From NCBI GenBank assembly GCA_023614405.1, contig JAJUPC010000237.1, positions 1 through 64,000 on the forward strand: a stretch of 64,000 nt of DNA. Direction: 5' to 3'. Origin of the DNA: Avena insularis (lineage: Eukaryota; Streptophyta; Magnoliopsida; Poales; Poaceae). Positions 54,721 through 64,000 of this stretch are shown here, piece by piece. Below the pieces are notes generated by a model. It was not told the DNA's origin and made no database searches. It was given only the letters and a program-made list of their open reading frames with translations. Both the position numbers and the translations under genes were made by a program. Numbering within the stretch: the first letter of the stretch is position 1; every line of letters starts with the position of its first letter.

Positions 54721-57003
54721 ATGGTAGATCTCAAGAATTTGGAAACAAGCTTGAGCTCTACCTTGGGCAACAAAATCTAACAGTTGCGTCAACTTGTTGA
54801 GCAACTTGTTATGGAAAAGTTGGCCTCACCACCTCCCTCTCAAGACGAATAACCACCTAACCCTAAGGAAAATGCTCCGGCTAAGCCAATAGGTGAAGTG
54901 GTGGGGGATGAACATAATTCCACTGACTCTACCACCAAAAAGGGTGATGGGAAGGAAGAGCACCATGAGGTTCCCGGATGGTACTCTCCCGACCCTCCAA
55001 TCCCTCATCCACATATAAATAATAGAGGTGACTCACCTAAGTTAGCTGCACATACTTTTGCTCAATGGCAAGTTTTAATGAAATCTCATGTGCACAACTC
55101 TTGCATTGATTTGTGGAACATTACTGAAGAAGGACTCAAAATTGAGGATCCAACCAACTTGACTAGAAGAGAAGTGGTCAATAGCCAACTCAACGCTACA
55201 ACCTTGCATATGATCCAACTTGGAGTGGGGAGAAAGGTTTTCGCCCACATTGAGCACTACAATACCTCCAAGGAAGCTTGGGATAATCTCATTGACTTTT
55301 TTGTTGGCAATGAGAGCATGAGAAGAAATAGGTACGAGGCCTTAAGCAATGAGGCTGAAGGTTTCTTTATGATGAATGGTGAGGATCATGAAGACATGTA
55401 TGGAAGACTCAAATCCATAGCCACCGCCTTCAGGAATGTTGGTGCCTCTCACGTTGATGATGCTTGGATCAAGAGGAAGTATGTGAGTGCACTCATGCCC
55501 TTCGAGCCCACTGACTTGAAGAGTCTCTAAGGAAGACACAACTACCATCTCATGACCTCAAATGAAGTTATGCAAGAGATGTCCTCTTTCAAAGTTGCTG
55601 CCAAGAATGCCAAAGACGTCTGCTCGTGCTATTGGAATGAGTAGTGGGGTCAATCTTGCCTTGAAGGCCATGGTTGTGGAGTATGATCAAGAAGAAGGGA
55701 GTGATGATGCACTCTCAATGAGTGACCCCTAAGATGTCAAGGTTGCTCATGGTGAATACATAGCCTTCTATGCAAGAAACTTTTGGAAAGACCCGGCTAA
55801 GGCCAAGTTGGAAATGCAACGAAGAAGCAACCCCAATGGGAGAACAGACAATGGGTCTAAACTGAGAACTTGCTTCAACAATGGTGACCGCTACCACTTT
55901 GTTGCCGGTTTTCCCTATGAGAAAAAAGAAGATCATGGGGGTAAACTAGTGTCAAAGAAAACCTCAAAGCTCCTTTCAAGAAACCTTTCATCAAAAGGAA
56001 TCCCACCAACAAGAAGTCAGGTGAAATTGTCTTGATAACACATGAAGAATTCTCCTCCGACAATGATGAAGATGATGAAGATGAAGAAGAGGAAACATCA
56101 AGTGGTGTGGATGCTCTTGCCACTACTTCTACACCTACCTTCTCACTATTCGACTCTCCAAATGAGAATATCTCCAACAAGAACGTCACTTGCCTCACGG
56201 CAAGAGGAACAGAGGTATTATCATTGTCACACCCCACCTCCATAGTTGATGATGAATTTGATGATGAGATGTCTTTTGAGGTTAAAAAGGAATTAGTTTC
56301 TTTTGATGTGTTTATGACTAACTTGCAAGGGGAACACAAGAAAATTTTTGTGGACCTCTTAAATCAACTTTCACACACACAAGAGCTTCTTGATGAGAGA
56401 TGTAAATTAGGAAGAGAGCACATTATTGAGGTAGAAGCTCTAAATAATGCTCTAGAAGAAGAACAGGAGACTAGGATGTCACTTGAAACTAAAATTGAAG
56501 GGATTGATGAAGCAAATGACCTCATTATTAATAAACTCATCAAAGAACGTGACCATGCTATTGCTAAATATAAAAAGGCTAAAAAGGAAAAGATTGAGTT
56601 TGTTGTTGTTCATGAAAAACTTGACGAGGACTTTTGGTTACTTGAGAAGGCTCACAAGGCCTTGGAGAGTGAACTCTTATTACTCACAAAGTCTCGTGAA
56701 AAGCTTCAAACTCAATTGACCAATATTTCTTCACCTAGTACTTTCATTCCTTCTAGTTATACAAATATACTTGAAGAAAATGCTAGGCTGAAGGGGGAGC
56801 TAGCTAAGGCCACCTTTCCCAAAGGAAACAAGTTAATTGATGACCTCTTGAGTAAGCAAAGGCCAAATGGTGAGAAAGGGGGCATTGGCTTTGTCTCCAA
56901 AGCCAAGAAGAAGAACAACGAGAAGAAGAAGGCCAAGCCCACACAAGAAAAGACAAGGCCAATGTGGGTAGTAAGACACAAGTGGCAAAACTATGTCTCA
57001 TGA
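54721..57003 (+). pseudogene. gag: Copia gag, broken by stops and frameshifts
   Basis: Translation would start at the ATG at 54,721 (MVDLKNLETS). In-frame stops follow at 54,778, 54,850 and 55,528. The best-preserved part, 54,898-55,530, shows a copia-type gag core (UBN2-like): HTFAQWQVLMKS near the start, then KVFAHIEHYNTSKEAWDNL and a helical stretch to MPFEPTDLKSL. The frame shifts near 55,617, has a TAA at 55,730, and shifts back near 55,970. The zinc knuckle at about 55,868-55,918 (CFNNGDRYHFVAGFPYE) has lost two of its cysteine positions. The last part (56,032-57,003) is acidic, then a long coiled coil, then a lysine-rich tail. In intact elements gag packages the RNA into virus-like particles. 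Confidence 0.88.
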
Positions 57004-57526
57004 TGACTTTGCGGGTAGTGCAAACTCTCACTATGTTTTAATGCATCATTATTATGGTGATGTGTATCCACAATATGTTGGCCTATTTTATGGTTATATT
57101 GCTTGGTCTATTTGGGTTCCCAAGACCCTTGTTTCTAACAAAAGAGGACCCATTGAAAAATGGGTACCTAAAAACTAGTTTGGTCTTCTGTAGACCTATG
57201 CTTCTAGTGGATCCAAATGGGTGCTTGATAGTGGATGCACAAGTCATATGACCGGAAGCGCATCTAGTGTCAAGGTGTTGAGACCAAATGTTGATCAAAT
57301 ATCCGTGACATATGCCAACAAGTCAAAGTCTAAGGTAATGGGTTTCGGCAAGGTTGTGGTTTCCCACGACATTACTCTTGTGGACGTCATGCTTGTTGAG
57401 ACCCTTGGCTATAATTTACTTTCAGTCCGTGCTCTTGGAAAGATGGGCTTTGCCGTCTTGATTAATGATATTGTGATCCTCATGTGGAGTAAGTCTCTAA
57501 AGGTTCATTGGGTACGTCGAAAATGA
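57004..57526 (+). pseudogene. Copia aspartic protease region, degenerate
   Basis: The frame changes at about 57,000 and reads through a spacer with stops near 57,176 and 57,188 into WVLDSGCTSHMTG. The aspartic-protease active-site triplet DSG is at 57,227-57,235. A conserved downstream block (LGYNLLSVRALGKMGF, about 57,402-57,449) follows. The frame ends at 57,526, just before the integrase zinc-binding domain. In a live element this enzyme would cut the gag-pol polyprotein. Here it is separated from gag and integrase by frame breaks. Confidence 0.85.
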
Positions 57527-58465
57527 CTTGTATGTGGTGGACTTTTCTAGGAAAACAACTACATGTGCGATGTGCTTATTCATAAAGGCCGATGTCGGTT
57601 GGTTATGGCATCGCCATCTAACCCATGTCAACAAGAAAACTTTTCAAAGTCTCCACAAGGATGGTCATATTGTTTGATTAAAAGAAAATGTTTGCTTTGC
57701 CAAAGATTGTGTTTGCAGGGCGTGTGTTGAAGGAAAGATGCATGATTCTCCCCACAAGCCAAAGAACTACATCAAGTCCAAGAGGATCTTGGACCTCCTT
57801 CATGTGGATCTCTTTGGTCCTCCATCTCATGCAAGTCTTGGTGGGAAGAAATATTGTTTGGTGATTGTTGATGACTACTCAAGATACACATGGGTATATT
57901 TCTTCAAGATAAAAAGTGAGACCCAAGAGAACTTCATTGACTTCATCAACATGGCTCAACGTCAACACAATGTCCCTGTGTTAACAATAAGAAGTGACAA
58001 TGGCACCAATTCAAGAACGACACCTTGAATGGATTTCTTAGTGATGAGGGGATAAAACACCAATATTCCGCTGCATATACCCCTCAACAAAATGGTGTAG
58101 CTTAGAAGAAGAACCGAACTCTTATTGATGTGGCAAGGACCATGTTGGCGGAGTTTAAATCTCCATACAATTTTTGGGCTGAAGCAATATCCACCGCATG
58201 CCATGCATCAAACCGTGTCTACCTGCACAAAGAATTGATCAAGACTCCATATGAAATTCTTACCGGTAACATGCCCAACATGTCATACTTCCGGGTGTTC
58301 GATTGTAAGTGTTTCTATCACATTAAGGTTATTCGTTTGTCCAAATTTGATTCCAAAGCATTAGAGGGTATTTTTGTTGGTTATGGTCTCAAATCCCACA
58401 CTTATAGAATCTATGACAAGATCTCTGGAATTGTCATAGAATCTTGTAGTGTGGTGTTTAAATAA
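57527..58465 (+). pseudogene. Copia integrase, catalytic glutamate replaced by a stop
   Basis: The N-terminal zinc-binding part has histidines in WLWHRHLTHVN (about 57,600-57,632) and cysteines in CVCRACVEGK (about 57,708-57,737), with one TGA between them. The catalytic core has the first aspartate in LLHVDLFGP (about 57,798-57,824) and the second in IRSDNGT (about 57,988-58,008). A single-base loss right after this changes frame. The third catalytic residue, normally the glutamate following TPQQNGVA or TPQQNGVV, is a TAG at 58,103-58,105. The C-terminal part continues to 58,465 with FWAEAI, NRVYLH and the GYGLKSHTYRIYD region. The enzyme would insert element DNA into the genome; this copy cannot. 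Confidence 0.88.
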
Positions 58466-59795
58466 TATGATGGTCCCCAAGGGGGGCGTGTTGATGTTTG
58501 TGATGTAGATGATGAAATGCCTTAGGATTCCATAGGAAGAATGGGTGCGGGATTCATCCGCCCCGTTGAGGAACCCCTTATGGCGGATCGAGAAGAACTA
58601 TGCTCTACTCAAGTGGAGCCCTCATCTTCACAACATCAACAAGCTCCTATCGAGGAGGACAATGACCCAAGCCATAGACAAGCTGTGGACCCTCAACAAG
58701 TTGATCAGGGAGTAACCTCTAGCCAGGAGGAGCTTGAGTCTCCATTTGCCAGAATGTCCAGCGCTGCTAATTCTATTACACAAGGAAGATATGTAGAAAC
58801 TGCCATAAGAGCAGCCCAACGCCTGTCTAGAAGTGTGCCTGATCAAGACCAAGATCAATCTTTGCCTCTTAATGAACAGAATGATTCCAATGATGATCAA
58901 GGTCAAGTTAATGGTGAATACGAGGACCAAAATGATGAAGTGATCCCCACAAGAAACAACAAGGAGATCGAAACTCGTTGCCAAGCTAGAATGGATAGAA
59001 TCTTGGAATTAAGAGACCACACTCTAGAGAATGTGGTAGGGGATCTAAGAAGAGGGATATCCACTAGAGCTCAATTGAAGAGTTTTGGTGAACACCAAGC
59101 ACACATTTCCATGGTGGAACCAAAGAAAGTATGGGAAGCTCTTGAAGATTCGGATTGGTTAGAAGCAATTCACACAGAGCTTAACAACTTTGAGAGAAAC
59201 AAAGTATTGAAGTTAGTTGAAAAGCCAAAATATTTCTGCAAAGTTATAGGCACCAATTGGATATTCAAGAACAAGCAAGATGAACATGGAATTTTTTGTG
59301 AGAAACAAGGCAAGATTGGTTGCACAAGGGTTCTCTCAAATTGAAGGCATTGATTATGGAGAGACATATGCACCTGTGGCTCACCTTGAGTACATCCGTA
59401 TTTTTCCTGCTTATGCAGCACATCATAACTTTAAATTACAACAAATGGATGTCGAAAATGCATTTCTTAATGGTCTATTACATGAGTTGGTATATGTAAA
59501 GCAACCCCCAAGGTTTAAGGATCCCAACTTCCAAAACCACGTCTACAAACTTGATAAGGCACTCTATGGGCTCAAACAAGCCCCATGCACGTGGTATGAG
59601 CACCTTAGAGAGTTGTTGTTGGATCGTGGGTTTGAGGTTGGGAAAAGTTATCCCACTCTTTTTACTAAGAAGGTCAATGGGGAGCTTTTGTATGCCAAAT
59701 ATATGTTGATGATATTATCTTTGGCTCATCTAACAAATATTTTAATGATGAATTCTCAAAGCTTATGACTAATAGGTTCCGGATGTCTATGATGG
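58466..59795 (+). pseudogene. Copia linker and reverse transcriptase, frameshifted
   Basis: A hydrophilic, Q/D/S-rich linker (58,541 to about 58,970) joins integrase to reverse transcriptase; two in-frame stops lie between 58,463 and 58,540. The polymerase begins around WLEAIHTELNNFERN (about 59,157). It shifts frame near 59,295 and then shows [36 protein letters not shown] and [12 protein letters not shown]. The active-site YVDD is encoded at 59,702-59,713, but in a different frame from the upstream part because of another shift near 59,695. The frame changes again near 59,790 into RNase H. All landmark motifs are present, so the family call is firm although no functional protein is possible. 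Confidence 0.9.
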
Positions 59796-60645
59796 GGAAT
59801 TGAGAGTATTTCTTGGTTTTGAGATCAAGCAAGTAAGAGGAGGAACATTCTTCAACCAAGCCAAGTATACTCAAGATATGCTCAAGAGATTCAATATGAA
59901 AGATCTAAATGGAGCTCCTACTCCCATGGCAACAAAGAAACTAAACCAAGATGGTAAAGATGTGGATCAAAAGGTATACCGGTCCATGAATTGTTCTTTT
60001 CTTTACCTTTCTGCATCTAGACCTGATATTGTGTTGAGTGTAGGAGTGTGCGCAAGATATCAAGCGGCTCCTAAAGAAATCCATTTAATGGCGGTCAAGA
60101 GAATCTTTGGATACTTGGTTCATACCCCAAACTATTGTATTTGGTATCCTAGGGGCTCAACTTTCTCTCTTTGTGGGTACTCGGATTTGGATTGGGTTGG
60201 TGATAAGGATGATAGAAAATCAACCTCTAGGACTTGCCAATTCCTTGGAAGGTCCTTGGTGTGTTGGTCTTCTAAGAAGCAAAATTGCATATCTCTCTCC
60301 ACCGCCAAAGCCGAGTATGTGGCAGCTGCTAGTACATGTACTCAATTGTTATGGATGAGGTAAACTTTAAAGGAATACGGTTTCCATTGTGACAAAGTTC
60401 CTCTTCTATGTGACAATGAAAGTGCTGTCAAGATTGCCTACAACCTAGTGGATCATAAAAGGACAAAACATATTGAGATTCGTCATCACTTCATTAGAGA
60501 CCATGTTGCTCGAGGTGATATTGATCTATCTTATGTGTCAACTAAAGACCAACTTGCCGACATTTTCACGAAGCCACTTGATGAAGCAAGGTTTTGCTAT
60601 TTGTGGAATGAACTAAGTATCATTGATTCAAGGAGCTTGACTTGA
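59796..60645 (+). pseudogene. Copia RNase H and C-terminal region
   Basis: This is the best-preserved pol segment. It runs from FLGFEIKQ through ASRPDIVLSVGVCARYQ to the RNase H domain. Conserved blocks are GYSDLDWVGDKDDRKSTSR, SLSTAKAEYVAAA, LLCDNESAVKIA, KHIEIRHHFIRDH and QLADIFTKPL. One TAA at 60,361 splits it after LLWMR; the frame continues unchanged afterwards to the natural end near 60,645. RNase H removes RNA from the RNA:DNA hybrid during reverse transcription. Confidence 0.9.
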
Positions 60646-60699
60646 TCACCTTGCATACTCACCTATATCTTGACTCTTATTTGGTTTAGGTGCAGGCAT

Positions 60700-60713
60700 G
60701 GAGATAGGGGGAG
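60700..60713 (+). promoter_or_regulatory. Polypurine tract of the copia element
   Basis: GGAGATAGGGGGAG lies about 55 bp after the end of the pol frame and directly before a TG. This is the expected place and composition for the primer of plus-strand DNA synthesis in an LTR retrotransposon. Confidence 0.75.
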
Positions 60714-61757
60714 TGCAGTCCTAATACATTGGACTGTCCCTCCCCCATAATTCCAACATTAAGAAATTCAATTCTCTTGATATCATTTAGATATATTTGA
60801 GCTTCATTGATGAGTAGTGGCTATGATCCCAAGGATAATTCTTCGCAGTGTCATGCCACAAACTCTTACATGGTGGCCTCAGCCACCGCCCTCTTCTTAT
60901 TGAAGAATTGGTTCTTGGTTCGTTTGATTTGGGACTTAATTTGTCATCTTCTTGAAAATCTATGATTTCTTGGTTCTTCACAGTATATCTTCTAAATCCT
61001 AGGCCTATTCTCACATCTAAAACATGCTCCTCTTGCCACACATTTGTCCACTACTTGATACTGGCTTTACAGTTTGGATCGGGCCGGACACTCCGGACGG
61101 GCCGGACACTCCGGTGAATTTCACCCGGACACTCCGGCCCGAGCAGTTTCAAACTCGTAAAAGAGTCGGGGAGAAGTGGACGATTCAGTCCTCCTTCTTC
61201 TCCCTGACTCACTCTTGTACCCAACCTGCTGCCCCCGACTAGGAGCACCACTAGGAGGGCTCCTCCACCTCGGATCCGGCCATTGCTGCCGGCCATTCCC
61301 TTCCCTTTGCCGCTGGGATCCGTTCTGCTCTGGTGAAGGTCTCCATGGATGTTGGTATAGTGCCCCCCTTCTCCATCTCTAGGGTTTGCTCTAGATGAAT
61401 TTTTGGGGGAAATTTCTTACCTAGATCCATGGATACATCATACTACGTGCAATACTCTTCCTTGTAGTGGTTCTAGCAATCCCGATCTGCTCCGGTTGAA
61501 CACTCTCGCACTGCCCGAAAATCATCAAGACTCCAGCCGGAATGTCTAGCGTGTACAGGTCGGACACTCCGGTCCAGCCGAAATGTCTAGCGTATATAGG
61601 TCGGACACTTCGGTCCGACTGGAAGTTCCGGCGCATACGCACTGGAATGTCCGGTCAGGGCGGAGTCTCCGGGTGATTTTTCTGGACAATCCGGGTGTTT
61701 TCAGCCAATACAGCTCATGTATTAATTTGACTACTTCTATGTGTTTGTATTTCCCAG
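60714..61757 (+). other. Probable 3' LTR of the copia element and leader of the next gene; boundary unresolved
   Basis: An LTR should begin at the TG at 60,714, directly after the polypurine tract, but its right end cannot be fixed because no second copy exists in the window. From about 61,083 to 61,700 the DNA carries repeated short motifs of the form GGACACTCCGG and variants (GGACACTTCGG, GGAATGTCCGG, GGAGTCTCCGG). These may belong to the LTR or to the upstream part of the gene at 61,758. A CAG acceptor-like site (TTTGTATTTCCCAG) ends at 61,757. No protein-coding region is convincing here. Confidence 0.5.
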
Positions 61758-62934
61758 ACGAATGTGCCTATCCATATGCTATCCTTCGACCCTGATCTCA
61801 CAGGTAGTTGTCGTCCTCGTTGGTCTAGGGCTGCTCAAAAGGCCCGTCCTCGCAGGTTCCGTGATGAAGAGAATGACGTTCATGTTGATCCTTCCATGGT
61901 CAGACAGGCTGCTCGTGACCATGCTGCAGCAAAGTAAGAAAAGGTCAGAAAACTAAAAAGGGATGAAGCCAAGCGCATGAAGTTTGAAGCATTGACCACT
62001 CTGGCAGATTTGGGTACCTAGGATTTTTTGGAGATGAGAGTCCAGCAGTTCTATTCTCTGTCTCGTACCTCGGATGATGATCGCTTCTATAGAAATGAAC
62101 AAGCCCTACTCTTTTCTCAGGTGTTGTGTGCTTTCAGGACTCCTATGTGCCCCATGCAGTGGTTGGATATCGAGAAGCTCCGCGCTCACTGCTACTTTGA
62201 GGATGCTCTTTGGGTGACTGAGAAGATGGGGCTGCACACCATCTTTCAAGCAAAAGAAGACTACAATGTTGAGTTGGTCCAGTAGTTCTATGCCACTGTG
62301 GTCTTTGGGGACACTACAGATATTCCCCTTGAGTGGATCTCTGGCACTAATAGGTGTCGTTCCAACATGGTTCAGTTTGCACACCTTCTTGGATTGCCTT
62401 TCAATCCCAATGCTCCCATTGGTCTCAGAATGCATGTACATGGTCAGGCATATGACAAGAAGAGGTTGGCCCCAATATACTCTCAGAATGGCGTGGTTGG
62501 CCAAACCACCAACATCAAGCTCATCTACAACATTTTGCTTCACATGTTTCACCACACGCTCACTCCCAAGGCGGGAAACAAGGATGAGATGGGAGGTGCA
62601 GAAATCAGTCTTATGGACCATGCTCACTCAGTGTATACTCACGGTCTAGACCATCCAGGTGGTGCTATTTATGTCATGGATTTCATCTATCAGGACATGT
62701 ACAACTGCATCACTCACAAGAAGTGTCCTCTGTTTGCTCCCTATGTGATGAAGCTCATTGCTGCTCAGGCTCCAATAACTACATTGCTCTACAATGATCT
62801 TCTCCTACACCTTCCTGCCAAGCTACAGAGGAAGGGTGCCCCTAACACCAAGGCTCCTCGTGGCTACCTCCTTGCTCAGGACATATTTGAGGATGATGAG
62901 ATGGATGCAGATGCTTCTGACAGTGATGATGGGT
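61758..62934 (+). pseudogene. Plant transposon-type protein, interrupted by stops and truncated by an LTR
   Basis: One frame stays recognisable over about 392 codons from an acceptor-like CCCAG at 61,753-61,757. In-frame stops lie at 61,935 (TAA), 62,019 (TAG) and 62,283 (TAG). The protein starts with a proline/arginine-rich segment and a charged stretch (KVRKLKRDEAKRMKFEALT). A globular part follows, including VQQFYSLSRTSDDDRF, EKMGLHTIF, EDYNVELV and FYATVVFGDTTDIPLEWISG, and then an acidic tail (DDEMDADASDSDD). It resembles the putative plant transposon protein family (Transposase_32-like) common in Triticeae repeats; its biochemical role is not known to me. An LTR begins at 62,935, so the last ten residues of the open frame are LTR sequence. 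Confidence 0.65.
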
Positions 62935-64000
62935 TGATACATTGCAAATGTATCTATAATTTTTGATGTTCCATGCTTGGTTTTATCTACTTTCTTGTGT
63001 TTTGTCCATACTTTGGAGTACTTTTCATATGATTTCTTGGACTAACCTATTAACAAGAGCCACAAAGGCCTGCTTTTTTCTTTTTTTGGTTCCAGGAAAG
63101 TCGAAATGAATATTCTTGGAATTGGACGGACAAACCCAAAGTGCCTATTTTTCCTAAGACATCGATGCCGATCACGAGACGGAGAAGACCTAGGGGCCAC
63201 ACCACTTGGCAGGGCCAGGCCCTCGGCTGCACTGGGGTGGTCCGCCGACCCCCCCCCCTCCTTCCGCCTATATTGCCCTCGGGACCAAAACCCTAAGTAC
63301 CCAATCAAAATTCCACGAAAGAGTTTGTAGCCGCCGTCATCTCCATCCCTAGACCGGGAGGGATCTGAAGCTCTTCCCGGCACCCTGCCGGAGAGAGGAA
63401 TTCACCCTAGAGGCCTTCTTCATCATCATGCAAGCCTCCGGTGTGATGCGTGAGTAGTTCATCTCTGCACTACGGGTCCATGTAGTAGCTAGATGGCTGG
63501 TTCTCCTCCTTTGTGCTTTCATGTCTAGATCTTGTGAGCTCCATTCATGATCAAGATCATCTATTTGTAATTATGCATGTTGTGTTTGCGAGGATCCGAT
63601 GGATATTGAGATGCTATTTCAGATTGATTATTGATTCTATCATGTCTTTGTTATTTGTGATCTTGCATGCTTTCCGTTGTTAGTAGCTATCTTGGCCAAG
63701 TAGATGCTAGCAACTCCAAGAGTTAGTATTTATGATCGATGGTGGGTTCATGCCTCTGGTAATCTGGGGAAGTGACAGAAATCTCTAAGGTACTAGATGT
63801 GATGTTGCTACTAGGGAGAAAACAACAATCCTTTGTTCATAGAACAATCGTATTGTTTACTTTACACACAATTCGTAAAGCAATAATCTGTTGCTTGCAA
63901 CTTAATACTGGAGGGGGTTCAGATGATAACCTGAAGGTGGATTATTAGTCATAGATGCAGTTGGATGGCGGTCTATGTATAGTGTTGTAATTCCCAATCA
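62935..64000 (+). mobile_element. LTR of a Triticeae-type retrotransposon, cut by the window end
   Basis: The LTR starts with TG at 62,935-62,936 in TGATACATTGCAAATGTATC, an inverted repeat followed by TATAATTTTTGATGTTCCATGC. Both this start and internal phrases near 63,890-63,990 (ACTTAATACTGGAGGGGG, GATAACCTGAAGGTGGAT, GATGCAGTTGGATGGCGG) match what I remember of a very abundant Triticeae LTR group of the gypsy class. The precise family is uncertain. At least 1,066 bp are present with no coding capacity. The right end, and hence solo LTR or full element, cannot be decided here. It inserted into the reading frame on its left. Confidence 0.65.

Larger units (their letters stand above)
54658..60713 (+). 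mobile_element. Ty1-copia retrotransposon internal region, inactive
   Basis: Domain order gag, protease, integrase, reverse transcriptase, RNase H on the plus strand places it in Ty1-copia (integrase before reverse transcriptase). The reading frame switches repeatedly between all three plus frames and contains at least ten stops, so the element cannot encode its own proteins. Gag is long, with an acidic stretch and coiled coil, as in several Triticeae copia families. It starts at a degenerate primer-binding-like site and ends at a polypurine tract. No 5' LTR was recognised, so it is either 5'-truncated or its LTR pair has been lost or exchanged. I do not assign a family name. Confidence 0.93.

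Noticed and set aside
54427..54804. Minus-strand open frame of 125 codons upstream of gag
   Set aside because: It overlaps the start of copia gag on the opposite strand and shows no domain or composition typical of a gene.
55875..56339. Minus-strand open frame of 154 codons with a serine run
   Set aside because: It is the complement of the acidic GAT/GAA-rich stretch of gag, which has clear copia context on the plus strand.
62106..62627. Minus-strand open frame of 173 codons
   Set aside because: It is antisense to the transposon-type frame at 61,758-62,934, whose single preserved frame and acidic tail fit a real, decayed gene better.
63042..63383. Minus-strand open frame of 113 codons inside the LTR
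   Set aside because: The GC-rich part of the LTR gives chance open frames on both strands. No domain is recognisable and the region is LTR.

Overview
The window looks like nuclear DNA from a large-genome grass, most likely a member of the Triticeae (wheat, barley, rye or relatives). This rests on three things recognised by eye: the degenerate Ty1-copia polyprotein at about 54.7-60.6 kb, the start and internal phrases of the LTR at 62,935-64,000, and the GRF-zinc-finger gene of a type common in these genomes. No database search was run. No bacterial, organellar, rRNA or tRNA gene was seen.

Positions 1-51,350 (80% of the window) are one uninterrupted minisatellite array, open at the left edge. 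Its monomers are a 39-bp unit and a 48-bp unit. The 48-bp unit is the 39-bp unit plus a 9-bp module, ATGGATCCA, which carries a BamHI site. Rarer 43-bp and 49-bp units act as punctuation. I estimate about 1,150-1,200 units, grouped into roughly 50 blocks of 0.8-1.4 kb. Each block typically ends in a 39-bp unit containing CATTAACCA, followed by the 43-bp unit. Blocks form higher-order repeats: a three-block period of 2.914-2.916 kb on the left (141-15,057), a four-block period of about 3.97 kb, and a recent 9.63-kb tandem duplication (about 21.1-30.73 kb and 30.73-40.37 kb). The right end (43.7-51.35 kb) is more diverged. Because the common units are multiples of three and lack stops in some frames, the array is full of long open frames on both strands. 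I treat these as by-products, not genes.

Positions 51,351-54,657 are low-copy-looking DNA. It holds a GRF-type zinc-finger gene on the plus strand (51,783-52,190) with a coiled-coil continuation in the same frame after one stop codon (to 52,565). A decayed three-exon gene lies on the minus strand (54,195-53,298). Both resemble genes carried by or associated with plant transposons.

Positions 54,658-60,713 are the internal region of a dead Ty1-copia retrotransposon in the order gag, protease, integrase, reverse transcriptase, RNase H. It has many stops and frameshifts, including a stop at the integrase catalytic glutamate position. A polypurine tract (60,700-60,713) leads into a probable 3' LTR, but no matching 5' LTR was found. 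Positions 61,080-61,700 carry scattered GGACACTCCGG-like motifs. At 61,758-62,934 a plant transposon-type reading frame with three in-frame stops is cut by another LTR that starts at 62,935 and runs off the window.

Nothing here forms an operon or pathway. The picture is a heterochromatin-like repeat array bordered by nested, degenerate transposable elements. The most unusual object is the array itself: its modular 27+9+12 monomer, a hairpin in every unit, and several nested layers of tandem amplification.
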